A DNA stretch of 64,000 bases, from positions 139,356,682 through 139,420,681 of the forward strand of contig CM054062.1 of assembly GCA_028641055.1 (NCBI GenBank). Direction: 5' to 3'. A model generated the notes under the pieces. That model was not told where the DNA came from. It saw only the letters and a program-made list of their open reading frames with translations, and searched no databases. Of this stretch, positions 34,176 through 44,932 are shown in pieces. A program made the translations under genes and the position numbers. Origin of the DNA: Alopecurus myosuroides. Taxonomy: Eukaryota > Streptophyta > Magnoliopsida > Poales > Poaceae. Position 1 is the stretch's first letter; each line of letters opens with the position of its first letter.

Positions 34176-35771
34176 ATGAAGGCCATGGGTTGCCATGAGC
34201 AGGAGGACCAAAAGCTGGCAGTCGTAGCCACGACCGACGATGGCTTGGACTGGCTGGAGGACTCCATCTCCTTGCTCGCCGCGGACATCGATCTCGGCGG
34301 AAGCTACGGGTGGTGGTGCGATCCATTGCCGGCGCAGCAGCAAGATGACATTGGCAGCGTCGTCGCGCAAACGCTGTCGCCTCCAGCGGCGCAGGCGACA
34401 AGTTCACCCCTGGCCCACGCCTCACCAAGCATTGCGTCGCCGGCCGTGTCGTCGCCGTCGACGGAGCTGTCGTCCAAGAAGCGCAAGTCTCCGGCGCACA
34501 GGGCGTCCGGCCATAGCAGCAGCAACCAGCGCCGCCGCGCCGAGCAGGACAAGCCAGGTGGTGGTGGCGGTGGGAAGAAGGGAGGAAGCAAGGGCGGCGG
34601 AGCGGGTTCGGACAGGGAATCGAGGTGGGCGGAGCAGCTGCTGAGCCCGTGCGCCGTCGCCGTCGAGGCCCGCAACCTGTCGCGGGTGCAGCACCTCTTC
34701 TACGTTCTCGGCGAGCTCGCGTCGTTCTCCGGCGACGCCAATCACCGGCTGGCCGCGTATGGGCTACGAGCGCTTTCGCTGCGACTTCCTGTGGCTGTGG
34801 GCCCAGAGGCCGCAGCCGCCGTGCGGGTTCCAGTCTGCGAGTGCCCCACGGCGTCGTTCGCCGGCGCGGAGCCGCGACTGTTCCGCGCGTCCCTGATCAA
34901 GTTCCATGAGGTCAGCCCGTGGTTCGCGCTCCCAAACGCGCTCGCGAACGCCGCCATCTCGCACCTGGCGGCCTCTACGCGAGCCGCCGCCGGCGCTCCT
35001 CGGCCGCTCCACCTCGTCGATATGGGCGTCTCGCACGGCGTGCAGTGGCCGACTTTGCTGGAGTCCCTCACTCGCGTTCCCGCCGGAAGATCACCGCCAT
35101 CCGTCCGGCTCACGGTGGTGGGCCCCACAGCCTGCAGCCCGCACGTGACACCCTTCTCGGCGTCGCCGCCGGGGTACGACTTCTCCCCTCATCTTCTCCG
35201 GTACGCCAAGTCCATAAGCCTGGACCTCGAGATCAGCCGCGCCGTCTCACTAGAGTCGGCACATGGCTTGTGCGCTCCGGACGAGGCGCTCGTCGTGTGC
35301 CTCCAGTTCCGACTCGGCCATGTGACGGCCAAGGAGCGAACAGACATCCTACGGAGGGTCAAAGAGCTCAAACCGGCTCTGGTGGTTCTGTCGGAGCTAG
35401 ATGTTGGCGGAAGCAACGGCAGCAGCGCGGCGTGCGAGTTGACGGCGAGGCTGGAGCTGCTGTGGCGGTTCCTTGAGTCGACGTCCGCAGCGTTCAAGGG
35501 GAGAGACGGGGAGGACAGGCGGCTGATGGAGGCCGAAGCGGGGACGGGCGTGGCGGTGAGCGCGGCAGGGGAACATGGGAAGGAGGGTTGGCGTGAGCGC
35601 ATGACGGCGGCGGGGTTCGAGGAAGCGGCATTCGGCGGCGAGGCGGTGGAGTCGGCCAGGTCGCTGCTGAGGAAGTACGACAACGGTTGGGAGATGTCTA
35701 CGGCGGCGGCGGTGGCGTTGCGGTGGAAGGGGCAGCCGGTGTCCTTCTGCTCGCTGTGGCGGCCGGCGTAA
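34176..35771 (+). CDS. NSP1: GRAS-domain transcription regulator, NSP1-like
   Basis: A 531-codon intronless frame, GC-rich unlike its surroundings. The N-terminus has [11 protein letters not shown] (residues 24-34), as in NSP1. Residues 101-104 (KKRK) and 119-121 (RRR) are a likely nuclear signal, followed by a glycine-rich linker. The GRAS domain runs from about 151 to 529: first leucine-rich region ([18 protein letters not shown]), a VHIID variant [14 protein letters not shown] (278-291), second leucine-rich/PFYRE-like region (to about 410), and a SAW region (472-528) ending [14 protein letters not shown], a signature shared with NSP1 proteins. NSP1 acts in the nucleus with NSP2, in legume symbiosis signalling and, in rice, in activating strigolactone biosynthesis genes. 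Met4 (34185) has a better context (GCCATGG) than Met1 and may be the real start. Orthology rather than paralogy is inferred; another NSP1-like copy may exist elsewhere. Confidence 0.9.
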   Translation: MKAMGCHEQEDQKLAVVATTDDGLDWLEDSISLLAADIDLGGSYGWWCDPLPAQQQDDIGSVVAQTLSPPAAQATSSPLAHASPSIASPAVSSPSTELSSKKRKSPAHRASGHSSSNQRRRAEQDKPGGGGGGKKGGSKGGGAGSDRESRWAEQLLSPCAVAVEARNLSRVQHLFYVLGELASFSGDANHRLAAYGLRALSLRLPVAVGPEAAAAVRVPVCECPTASFAGAEPRLFRASLIKFHEVSPWFALPNALANAAISHLAASTRAAAGAPRPLHLVDMGVSHGVQWPTLLESLTRVPAGRSPPSVRLTVVGPTACSPHVTPFSASPPGYDFSPHLLRYAKSISLDLEISRAVSLESAHGLCAPDEALVVCLQFRLGHVTAKERTDILRRVKELKPALVVLSELDVGGSNGSSAACELTARLELLWRFLESTSAAFKGRDGEDRRLMEAEAGTGVAVSAAGEHGKEGWRERMTAAGFEEAAFGGEAVESARSLLRKYDNGWEMSTAAAVALRWKGQPVSFCSLWRPA

Positions 35772-36023
35772 CAGCCGATGGATCCCGTGGAAGTGGGTCC
35801 ACAACACTTGCATGACATCGATGTCCGTAGATTGTCCCGGGATTGGTGGAGAACGTGCTACTCGATCACGACACGTGCCGTGACAGGACTTGGTCTACGC
35901 ATCTGGCATCACGTACGCCGCTACGTAAGTGCGACGCTGGCCTGCTTTGGACGACGACGGTCCGGCCGGTGGTAAGCATGCGATCGAAACGATGAAGTAA
36001 TTGGCAATCCACAATTATTTGTA
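35772..36023 (+). other. 3' flank of the GRAS gene
   Basis: GC-moderate trailer without a gene. No AATAAA is seen before the Stowaway element; the element itself contains CAATAAAAC at about 36088, which could act as a poly(A) signal. Confidence 0.3.
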
Positions 36024-36126
36024 CTCCCTCCGATCCATATTAATAGGTCTTGAAGTGGATGTATCTAGCAATAAAACATGTCTAAATACATCCACTTCAT
36101 CACCTATTAATATGGATCGGAGGGAA
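36024..36126. mobile_element. Stowaway MITE (103 bp), copy 2, inverted relative to copy 1
   Basis: CTCCCTCCGATCCATATTAA and its complement (last G changed to A) bracket it; TA at 36022-36023 and 36127-36128. It is about 250 bp after the GRAS stop codon and could contribute to its 3' end. Its reverse complement is nearly the same as 29977-30079. Confidence 0.92.
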
Positions 36127-36479
36127 TACAAATTAATTAGGGAAATTTGCGGTTAGACACCGTTATTTTCTGATCTTTACCAAAACACACTGTCTAATTA
36201 TGGGTTTGTTTAGTAACATTACAATTAGGGACGTGCTGAGCGTCCCCAGAGGATCGGGTCCTCCGGCTCGCACGCCGTCCGATTTGAGCGATCACGTCCG
36301 TCTAACCACCTCAGCTAACGTACGCGCTGTCTTTTCCCACCTCCTTCACGTGCGCGGACCCTACATGACCCTCTACATGGAATCATTTCTTTTGTCTCCC
36401 AAGTCCCACCCGCACGCACAGGAAAAAGATGTGGATAGTCATCCGTCAACGCACCAGAAAAAACCGCTGGCGCCGACAT

Positions 36480-37330
36480 AGCTCCACTGCGGTCGCTACA
36501 CCATGTCGTTCCTCCTCTATGGGGCAACAACACCGGTGTGTCTTGTTTGCAAAAACTATGACGCTTTGTAGCAACTGTGGCCCTGCTCCATCACAACATC
36601 GGCGTGGTTTTTAGCAACACCGGCGTGGCAATGTAGCAACGGTGGCGCACTCCGCGGCTACGCCGGCGTGCCTTTCTAGCAACGATAATGGGGCTTTGTA
36701 GCAACTGCGGCGATGCTCCACAGCAACACTTCCGTGGCAACGTAGCAACGGCGACGTGCGCTCGGCAACAACGCTGGGGTGTCATGCAGCAACGACGCCG
36801 ACGGTGCCCCATAGCAATTGCAACGTCGGCGCTGCCGGCATGCAGGGGCACTAACAGGGAGGGAAAGTATAGGAGCACGCACCGGCCATGGCGTAGAAGG
36901 GTCGGCTGCAGTAGTAGAACCTCGTCGGAGTTTCCGTCGACCGTGCATGGAAAGGGATGGGATGAGGTGTAGGGCACGTAGCACCGCCGCTCGCGAACGG
37001 CAGCAACCCCTCGCACCGACGGTAGCACCGCCATCCACCTACGGCAGCAACACGTCTCCCTCTAGCAGCCGCACCGTCGAGCCCTGGTCGTGGCTTGCTG
37101 TTTGTAGCACCGGAGATCTACCTTGATAGAAATTTGTTTTTCCTTTGGTAGCACCGTCCATCGCCATCTCCGGTGGTACCACCGCCGGCTCTTGTCTACA
37201 TCATCCGAGGTTGCAGGTTGTAGCACATCTCCCCGCCTCCGGTAGGACCAGCGTGTGCCGCTTGTAGCATCGACATCTCTGGCGGTAGCACCGCCACCCA
37301 TCCTTTCTCGCAATGCCACCGTACACCGAA
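36480..37330. repeat. Quasi-periodic GTAGCAAC / GTAGCACC segment in the Mutator-like element
   Basis: GTAGCAAC, TAGCAAC, CAGCAAC or GTAGCACC recur about every 25-60 bp for some 850 bp, separated by GC-rich words such as CGGCG. The spacing is irregular, so it is not a simple satellite. Long frames on both strands are a by-product of GC content and of this motif. Confidence 0.6.
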
Positions 37331-37945
37331 CGCAGCAATGCCGACCTGCTTTCGTAGCACCGGCGGGCTGCTATCACACCACCACCAGCCCGGCTTTCTG
37401 CACCACCGCCTCCCCCTAGTTGTACCTGCGACGACCGCCATGGCGCCGGCTCCCTCTTGCTGCAGCAGCGTGGCAGAGCTACCCACTACCTTTTGCGTTG
37501 ATGGCGAGAGGAGGGCCCAGGAGTCCATGGCGGTGGTTCAGGCCTGACTCAAGCTTCTGGCGAGGCGCATGGTCGCGTGGAGACCATTTGCGTCGACGTC
37601 GAGGAGGTGGCCTGGAGTCTATGGCGGTTGTTCAGCGGAACAACCGAGGAGCTCCCTGGCGGCGCGCATGGCTGCGTGGAGGCTTGTTTGTGTCTGGTAC
37701 CGGGGGAGGAGGACTGGCTCGGCGGCGGCTGCCACATCAGCCTTCGATTTGGGCACCACAAGGAGATGGTTCAAGTAGCTAGCAGTAGTACTAGCGCAGC
37801 GTGCGTGAGTGCTTCTATGCTTGAGGAACGACAAGGAAGAGGAAGAGAAAAGGAGGAAGCCTGGGTGGACCCGTGTGGACGCGTGTCACGCTGCCAAAGC
37901 GGAGGATGCAACGCGTCCTTCCTCCGGTTGATAGATACCGTTTCC

Positions 37946-38108
37946 CTTACAATTATGTGTACCATTTGCCAGAACACACTATGAGACAAAGAAAAAAAAA
38001 GTTGCAGCTAAGATTATGTTTGTGCCCCTTACAATTATGTGTATCATTTGCGAGAACACACTATGAGACAAAGAAAGAAAAGTTGCAGCTAAGATTATGT
38101 TTGTACCC
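37946..38108. repeat. Two tandem ~80-bp repeats related to the TIR's inner flank
   Basis: CCCTTACAATTATGTGTA, then GAACACACTATGAGAC and GTTGCAGCTAAGATTATG, occur twice in tandem. The same words (TTACAATTTTGTGTACCA, CACACTATG) follow the right TIR on the minus strand (about 41945-42000), so this is duplicated subterminal DNA. Confidence 0.65.
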
Positions 38109-38149
38109 TCATCTTTTTTTTTTATTGATATATGAGAAGTGAATAGGGG

Positions 38150-38307
38150 AGTCCTAGGCCAACTTCCTGGAAATTATGTCAAGTCCCGCATCTCCCTTTA
38201 AGCCGATAACGATGTAATCTTTCCGAATCCGGATCCTCAAGACATTCATAATCTGGCTGCTTTGCTCGAGAACTTTGGCCAGGTTATGGGGCTACAAACA
38301 TCGGGAA
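38150..38307 (+). pseudogene. LINE reverse transcriptase, left piece (split by an insertion)
   Basis: The plus strand reads RISL, stop, ADNDVIFPNPDPQDI and ALLENFGQVMGLQT, matching the LINE palm region where RISLYADD is expected. The catalytic YADD has become stop-A-D-N (tyrosine codon to TAA, second aspartate to asparagine). The frame resumes after 40013. The 5' part of the LINE is absent. Confidence 0.7.
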
Positions 38308-40012
38308 ACCATATCAGTCACAAGTGGTCCCAATCCCGCAGCTCTCGCGACTGCACCCGCGCGGAACTGCCGCCGCCGGCTGATCTCCCTCCTCCGGCCG
38401 TCCCCGGCTGAGCCAACCACAGATTCGGCATCCTCCCAGCTTCCTCTCTCCAGCCATCCAAACTGCAACGCCTTTCTCGCCATCTCTCTACCGGCGCACA
38501 GAGCTCGCCCGTCCCTCAAACTTTTCGGTGCTCCTGTTCCCGTGCGGCCGCACCGGGGCGCCCCTGCAGGCTCATGTAAGGCCTCCCGCGCCTCCTCCTC
38601 CTCCTCCTCTCGCTGCCGCTGGAGGCATCGCTGGGAGAATCCCTGTCGGCGTGGCAGCGACAGGGACTCCTTGTTACTGTTTATGGGCACGGGGGCGACG
38701 CCTCCTCCGCTGCTCCAAACGGTCATGTTGCTGGTCGGCGCGTGTCGTGCTCCTTGCTGCAGGCTGCGAGTGGTGTGTCGGGGCGGCGGCCCCGGGTGGA
38801 GGTGGTGTCGTTTTGGCGGCGGCCCGTGGTGGTTGACGGCGGCCAGCATGGCTGCTTTGGGTCGGTGCTGGCGGCCGGAGTTGGAGGTGTCGGTGCTCCT
38901 GACGGCGTGGTGCTCGGAGGTGTCGTCCGTCTTCGTCGCGGTGCCTCCGCGCAGTGCAGAGCACTGGTGCAAGATTGGTGGTTTCTGGGCCTCCAACTCT
39001 GTTGGTCATGTGGTGGTCGGGTGCGGTGGTGCTCGAGGGACTGTGATGCGGTCGGCGGGTGGTAGAGGCTCCCCGTACGGCCTCCCTTGGATGGCATTTC
39101 GCGTTGGCTTTGGGGGCAGCGGCTCTTGTGTGGTTGGGAGTGCTGCTGTCCTGTAGCACTTGGACGTCGGGGTGGCGGCCCCGGACATGGTGGTGGCGTC
39201 GAGCTGAGCTTGGAGGTGGCTCAGCGCCGAGACAGACCTAGGCCCCGACGCCTAACTCTTTTTGGTGGCCGTGGACCGTTGGGCACGCGGGGCTAGCGGT
39301 GTCCGTGTGCGGTTCTACGTTGGTGGGCTGGGCGGTCCCCGTGTGGGCGGGCGGTTTGTGTTTCTCCGCCGGGTGAAAACCTTGCCCTGATCGTCGACCA
39401 GGACAGGCGACGGTGACTCCCCTTGGCGTCAATTCCTTCTTGAAGGCATCGTCGTGGCAGTGCTCTCACTCCTCCGTCGGAAACTTCCCGGGGAAACCCC
39501 AGATCCTTCGTAGATCGGGCGAGGGCAACGCTTTGGCGCGTATTCCCCTTGGGGCCTCGTCTTGGAAGTTTCACCGGCCTGAGGGACCCGTGGATGTTTG
39601 GTGGTAAGCGGCGACGATCTTCTCGTTTCCGGCTAGGTGGTGCGCGGCCCTGGGGCCGGCGTGGATGTAGGAGCGGCGGCTCCACTCTCGCCTCCGCGGT
39701 GTTGTGTTGAGGTGCATGGTGTCGGCATTTCCTGCGTGGGTTGTCTCGTCGTCGACCTGTGTGGAGTGTGGCCGGTGGCCGGCATGGATGTCGGAGCGGC
39801 GCTCCGGGTTTCACCTCCGCTATTGCGTTGAGGAGTATCGGCCTTGGCCGCTTGGGCGGTTAGGTCGTCGACTTGTGTGGTGCGTGGCCTCGGGGCCGGC
39901 GTGGTGCGTTGTGTTGTTTGTATCCGGTTTTCGGTCAGTTTTCCTTATAAACTGGTCAATTCAATTCTTCTATATCAATGAAAAGTCAAGCCTCTTGCCG
40001 GGTTTCAAAAGA
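38308..40012 (+). mobile_element. Retroposed insertion inside the LINE (1.7 kb, 14-bp target duplication)
   Basis: It splits the LINE RT frame and is flanked by ACAAACATCGGGAA (38294-38307) and ACAAGTATCGGGAA (40013-40026), 12 of 14 matching, the size usual for target-primed insertions. It is GC-rich until about 39900, then has a 3' end TATAAACTGGTC, TATATCAATGAAAAG and a short A-containing tail TTTCAAAAG. No domain is recognisable in the long GC-driven frames, so it is probably a 5'-truncated LINE trailer or another retroposon. Confidence 0.6.
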
Positions 40013-41400
40013 ACAAGTATCGGGAAGAGCTTTGTGGCTCCAATTTGCTGCGTTGGATCAACACTGACGACATTCTGTTGAATTTCCCCGCGTCTATTTC
40101 ACAGTTTCCTATCAAGTACTTGGGCCTCCCGCTTTCGTTGGGGAGGTTGAGACGCGTGGATTCAACCGTACATCGACAAAGCGGCTTCACGGCTGAATTC
40201 TTGGAAGGCTAAATTCCTTAACAGGGTCGGATGCGACGCGCTAGTCAAATCGGTTCTCATAGCCTTGCCAATCTTCTACCTGATGGAGCTCAAAGCGGAT
40301 AAGGGCTCTATCAATGCCTTCGATAAAATCAGAAGAAGTATGCTGCTGGGCTGCTAGTGACAAAGCAAGTGACGGAAAATGCAAGGTTGCCTTATTGAAG
40401 GTCTGTCGGCTGAAACACTTGGGGGGGGGCTTGGAATCCTCGACCTTGGGAAATTTGCCCGCGCCCTGCGCCTGCGGTGGTTGTGGCATGAGTGGAAATC
40501 TCCGGATAAACCTTAGGTTGGCCTTGAAACCCCAAATGACAGTGCTGACAGCGACATGTTCAACGCCACGACAAGCCTGACCATCGGCGATGGTTTAACT
40601 GCAAAATTCTAGACCTCCTCCAGGCTCATGGCTCTTCGCCTAAGGCCATCACCCATAAAATCTTTGAAGCCTCCAAGAAAAAGAACAGAACCGTGCACAA
40701 CGACCTACACAATCTCACGTGGATCGCCGACATCTCCATGCAGGATTTCTCGGCCCAACACATCTCGCAATTCGTCAATCTTTGGGACTCCTTACAAGGC
40801 ATTGCGTTGACCCCTGCCACCGCGGACTCCATCGCTTGGACACTCACCACCAATGGATGTTAGACGGCTAGGTCTTCTTACCACACACAATTCTTAGGGT
40901 CCAACTCCTGCAACTTGGAGAACATCGTGTGGAAAACCTGGGCGCTGCCAAAATGCAGATTCTTCGCCTGGTTTGTGGTTCAGAATAGGTTTTGGACTTC
41001 TGATCGCCTAGCCGTAACGAGGTGGCCTCACAACCCTCTCTGCCACCTGCACAAATGCCAGGGGAGACTGCCAGGCATATCCTCTTCGAGTGTCGCTTAT
41101 CCAAAAGGATTTGGTGTACCACTGTGTCGTGGCTCTCATGCCCCTCCTTGCTGCAGGATCTGGGATCGGGCCGCACCACTGTTCTGGATTATTGGCAGAC
41201 CGTTGCCAAAATACCAACGGCGCACCCCAAGGGTTTGAAATCGGCTATCACCGTGGTTACCTGGGAGATCTAGAAGGAACGAAATGCAACGGAGTTCAAC
41301 AATTTATCATGCATGCCTTCCACCTTGATGCAAAAGATAAAAGACGAAGGAAGATGTTGGATCCAGGCGGGAGCTAAGCGATTGGCCGTGATTGTTACTT
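40013..41400 (+). pseudogene. LINE reverse transcriptase, right piece, and zf-RVT region
   Basis: Reads SISQFPIKYLGLPLSLGRLR, then after shifts NSWKAKFLNRVG and ALPIFYLMEL, RLKHLGGLGILDLGKF, and near the end a zinc-finger-like ETARHILFECRLSKRIW followed by ITVVTWEIWKERNA and a C-terminal IQAGAKRLAVIV. These are the conserved 3' half of the RT domain and the zf-RVT domain of plant L1-type LINEs. Many stops and frameshifts show it is long dead. It reads continuously with 38150-38307 once the insertion is ignored. Confidence 0.8.
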
Positions 41401-42080
41401 AATTTTGCTAGAGAAAAGAGGATTTTATACCACCAAATCAATTAAACGATGAGAGCCAACATACATACAAATGTTGTATCGACAATTTATTTGAGGAGAA
41501 GAAGCAACATTGAGAGAACAGGGGACAAATAGAGAAGTAGCAGCAACAAGGATGGAGTGTCGGAGAGATAAAGTAGGAGCTGTGTGCACTTTCAGATATA
41601 TAGAGAGCCACAGAAAGCACGCAGAGAGAGCGAAATAGTAACAACTCCGGGTGAGAAAACAGTAGCAGCAGCAGCCATGCAACGTACTGGGCGGAGCCCA
41701 GCGGCAGCACGCGCCAACAGCAGCCATCACTGCGCTGGTGGCTGAGCCCATAGCGACGACGCACTCGCATCGGCCTTGCGTGGGAGGGGGAGGGATGGAG
41801 TAGGCTGCTCGTGAGTTGGCATCAGGTAAGGAATCTGGATTGGATTTTAGAATTGATTTTGGATAAGAAGATGAAGAGAAACGGTAGAAGACGAGATATA
41901 GAACTATGGAAGTAATTCTAACCGGTTAAATTTTTGTTAAGTTTCAACTTTCCTTTTCAGCCACATAGTGTGTTGCGCCAAGTGGTACACAAAATTGTAA
42001 TGGTACTGCGAAAAGCCACAATTCGACAATGTGTTTTAGCAAAGGCCAGAAAATAGCGGTGTCTAGCAGCGAATTTTCCC
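41401..42080. other. Right end of the Mutator-like element
   Basis: Non-coding: AGCAACA/AGCAGCA words as in the left half, then AT-rich sequence and the right TIR (about 41988-42080). Confidence 0.6.
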
Positions 42081-42089
42081 AATAAATTA

Positions 42090-43038
42090 AGGTCGGCGTA
42101 ATATTCCTTCTTTCTTTGGTCTACTATATTTGTGCCAATGGATTAAACGTGTCCTCGGGAATACACAAATTTGATTAGGAGCGAGATAGCACCATCGATT
42201 CAATTGTTCATCATGGATGACATGTGCAACTAGTAGGATCATGTTTTTTTTTTACAGTAATGGCATCATGTGTGTTTCCTCCCAATTCGCAAGGATCAAG
42301 CCACACGCGTTAAAATCTGTTGTCCTTTTGGCGTTACAGGGAAGAAGGAGCTGCTCGTGGGGTCGATAGTCGAGTTTTTTTATTACTCCCAAAACGCGGA
42401 ACGTCCTCCCTTCGCCAGCTCGTGGGCAGCACCAATGGCCTTGATTGGTTGCCTGTAGTCATTCGGCTTTTGAAATTAGGCTCCCCGCATCATGGCCTGA
42501 AAAAAACACGCTTTGCGTCATTTTGCGCAATTTTTCTTTCTAATTGGCTTTTTTTTACTGGAATCCCCTCATTCCATTTAACATCGTCAGGTACAGCATC
42601 CAACCACGTACGCATGTAAGAGGTCCTGCCTAGAACCGTAAGCCGCAAATCCTACTAGACGGATCATAGCGCTTCACCGCGCTTTTGTTCTTCCACGACG
42701 TGGCCAATGAAATGGATGCATCTGTGTTTCGTTCTCGGGCCTAGCATGCTATTAACAGTTTGTTTTGCTGGCCTATTAGATCATCTCCAGCAGTAGCGCT
42801 ATATTTTGGCGATGTGTAGCAGTTGCAGCGCGTGTCGAGAATGTGTTTAGCAGCGACGCTAAATTAGTGCGTGGCGGCGTTGATTAAACACAAAAGCGTC
42901 AAATTGGCAAGCCGGAGAAACAGAAATAAAAAGAATGAAAAAAAATTTAAAACTTTATACATACTTAAGCATAATTCGAGCGGTATAGACGAAATTTAAC
43001 CTAAATTTAACTAAAATTCACTAGAAGCCGGTGGCGTC
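42090..43038. other. Intergenic stretch, no recognised gene
   Basis: Short random frames only. Around 42780-42900 GATCATCTCCAGCAGTAGCG and AGCAGCGACGC words look like the end of a small DNA transposon but no inverted partner is visible. Confidence 0.3.
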
Positions 43039-43540
43039 ATGAACTTCGACAAGCGCATTGACTACATCAAGAAACTTCATGAGAGCACAAGAGCTACACT
43101 TGAGAATCACTACGAACACCATGCCATCAAGATGAACAAGAACAAGAAGCTCATGGTGTTTCAAGAAGGCGACCTCGTTTGGCCACACCTCCCCACAGTC
43201 CGCTTCCCCAAGAGCGCAACTCCAAGCTCAAGCCACGAGGTGACGGTCCCTTCAAGATCCTCAAGCGCATCAACGACAACGCATACAAGCTCGACATACC
43301 GCAATACAAGTACCTTGTACACAACTCCTTCAACGTGCGAGACCTATCTCCCTTCCATGGAAGTCCAAGTGATGACAATGGTCACGATTCGAGGACGACT
43401 CTCTTCGAAGGGGGGGGGGGATGATGCATCACACCCCATTCCACCAAGCTCTACAACAACACCCATTGGTCCAATGACAAGATCACGTGCAAAGGCGATA
43501 CATGATAAGGTGAACTCACTCCTCTCTCTATGTCTTCGGT
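43039..43540 (+). pseudogene. C-terminal end of a Gypsy (chromovirus-type) integrase polyprotein
   Basis: Reads MNFDKRIDYIKKLHESTRA, then MVFQEGDLVW, a frameshift near 43180, then LKPRGDGPFKILKRINDNAY and HNSFNVRDLSPF, and beyond a run of ten or more Gs GPMTRSRAKAIHDKVNSLLS. The first parts are the usual post-integrase GPF module of Gypsy elements. The last part lies inside the LTR, as in chromovirus groups such as CRM whose polyprotein overlaps the 3' LTR. The RT and integrase core are absent to the left. Confidence 0.75.
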
Positions 43541-44512
43541 GACTTGGTGAATGGTGCGCCACCTCATGGAAATACCCTATGTATGCTCAGGTTTGATCCC
43601 ACAATGGAGCCCCAAGATGACGCCCAAAAAGCTCAAGAACGTGCCCAAGAAGTTGCCCAAGAAGGTAGAGAAGAAATCCGATAAGAAGGCACAGAGGAAG
43701 AGGAACAGAAGAAGGAGGACGGAGGAGTGCAGGAATCCCGTCCTGCACCCCCGGCCAGGCCGACCTCCAGGTCGGACCCCCAACAGAGGAAGCCGACCTT
43801 CACCCCGGCCTCAGGCCGGCTCCCCTGCGCCTCGGGCCGGGTAGCCAACCGAAGCGCCCGGCCTCAGGTCGGCTGCCCTGTGCGCGAGGCCGGCCTCCTA
43901 GGCCGACTTTCCTGTCAACACGCAAAAGTGGGGTTTCTCCCCCTTTTCCACCCCACCTACCCACTTGGCTATAAAAGAGCACCCCTTGGATCAGATCTAG
44001 GTTACATATGAATTTATGAATTGAGCTATGCTCTTGTACCCCTCTTGTGAGGCTACTCCTTATATGTGTATCTAGGAACGAATCGAGGCTACTTCATCTA
44101 CGTGTGTATTTGGATCGAATCAAGGTTACTCCAAAATAGCCATCCTTGTCCCTTGGGCATCAGTTGGTGTTCTGCCAATCTTCCTTGACTGACCCTCGAG
44201 GATCTATTGGTGGGGTGGACCAGCCGCAGGGTTGAATTGGTTCCAATCAAGGTGAGTTCGAGTGGATTGTTTGTCGGAGGCGGCGTCGGGTTTAGTTGTC
44301 GGTATCTCGAATCCTCTAGTTCTCGCTAGTTATCTCTTAACCCTTTGAGCGTGTTGTTGACTCGGGTTTGCGATCCCTCGTAGGCTTCATGAGTTATCTC
44401 CCCTTTGTTTTCCCACGATTTCCCCTCGTGTTCTTCGTTTCCCCCTTTGTGTTCTTCGTGTTTTTAGTTAATTCGTGAGATCGCGCCACCCAAGGGGTTA
44501 AAACCCACACCA
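43422..44512 (+). mobile_element. Gypsy LTR (about 1.09 kb)
   Basis: Starts TGATGCATCACACC just after a G-run (polypurine tract, 43410-43420) and ends ...CACACCA near 44512, followed by a primer site TGGTATCAGCAGCC at 44515. It carries GC-rich GGCCGGC-type short repeats (43750-43910), a possible TATA (GCTATAAAAG at about 43970) and a 3' region rich in pyrimidines. Both a polypurine tract on its left and a primer site on its right are present, as in tandem elements. Confidence 0.7.
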
Positions 44513-44932
44513 TCTGGTATCAGCAGCCAGGTTGCCATGAATTTGACCCCCCACAACCCCCCCTTTTCCGCCAAATTTTTTCTTCCCCATACCTAATTTC
44601 GAAAATTCCACCAAAAAGTAGCCTCAAAAGGGATTTTGACCGATCTACCGATTTGTTGAGTTTTTCGTAGTTTTAATCCATGGATTTGTTGCTTAAGACC
44701 ATTCCCCACCTTTCTATTTAGCCACTTTTCCCCAATTTGTCCATGAATTTGCAAGATCTGAGCAAGAAATTTCACCGTTCTTCTCGTTCTTGACGCCGAG
44801 TTTTTTTTTCTGATTTCGATTTCTGGAAACATTTTGAGTTGTTTTTCTTTGTTGTCGTTGGTCCAATTTGAGTGATTAGAAGTGCTCCGCGAAGTCCACA
44901 ACAACATCTACAACACCATATCGACGGATCAT
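44513..44932 (+). mobile_element. Primer site and 5' leader of a Gypsy element, truncated
   Basis: TGGTATCAGCAGCC (44515-44528) corresponds to the tRNA-Met primer site with one change. The following leader has no long frame and stops at 44932, where a different LTR begins. Confidence 0.6.

Larger units (their letters stand above)
36140..42080. mobile_element. Mutator-like element (5.9 kb) with ~93-bp TIRs
   Basis: GGGAAATTTGC at 36140 and the complement of GGGAAAATTCGC ending at 42080 begin terminal inverted repeats that align over about 93 bp (shared GACACCG.TATTTTCTG, AAAACACA.TGTC, ATTACAATT). The flanks AATTAATTA (36131-36139) and AATAAATTA (42081-42089) form a 9-bp target duplication with one mismatch, the hallmark of Mutator-family transposition. 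No transposase is recognisable. The body contains a GTAGCAAC-rich segment, a tandem repeat of subterminal sequence and a nested LINE, so the original element was nearer 2.5-3 kb and non-autonomous. Confidence 0.85.

Noticed and set aside
34304..35818. Antisense and alternate-frame ORFs over the GRAS gene
   Set aside because: Shadows of the GC-rich coding frame; no domains of their own.
36200..38142. Many overlapping frames in the Mutator-like element
   Set aside because: Arise from GC content and the repeated GTAGCAAC motif; no transposase or other domain.
38275..39831. Frames of 100-293 codons in the inner retroposon
   Set aside because: GC-driven, no domain, found on both strands.
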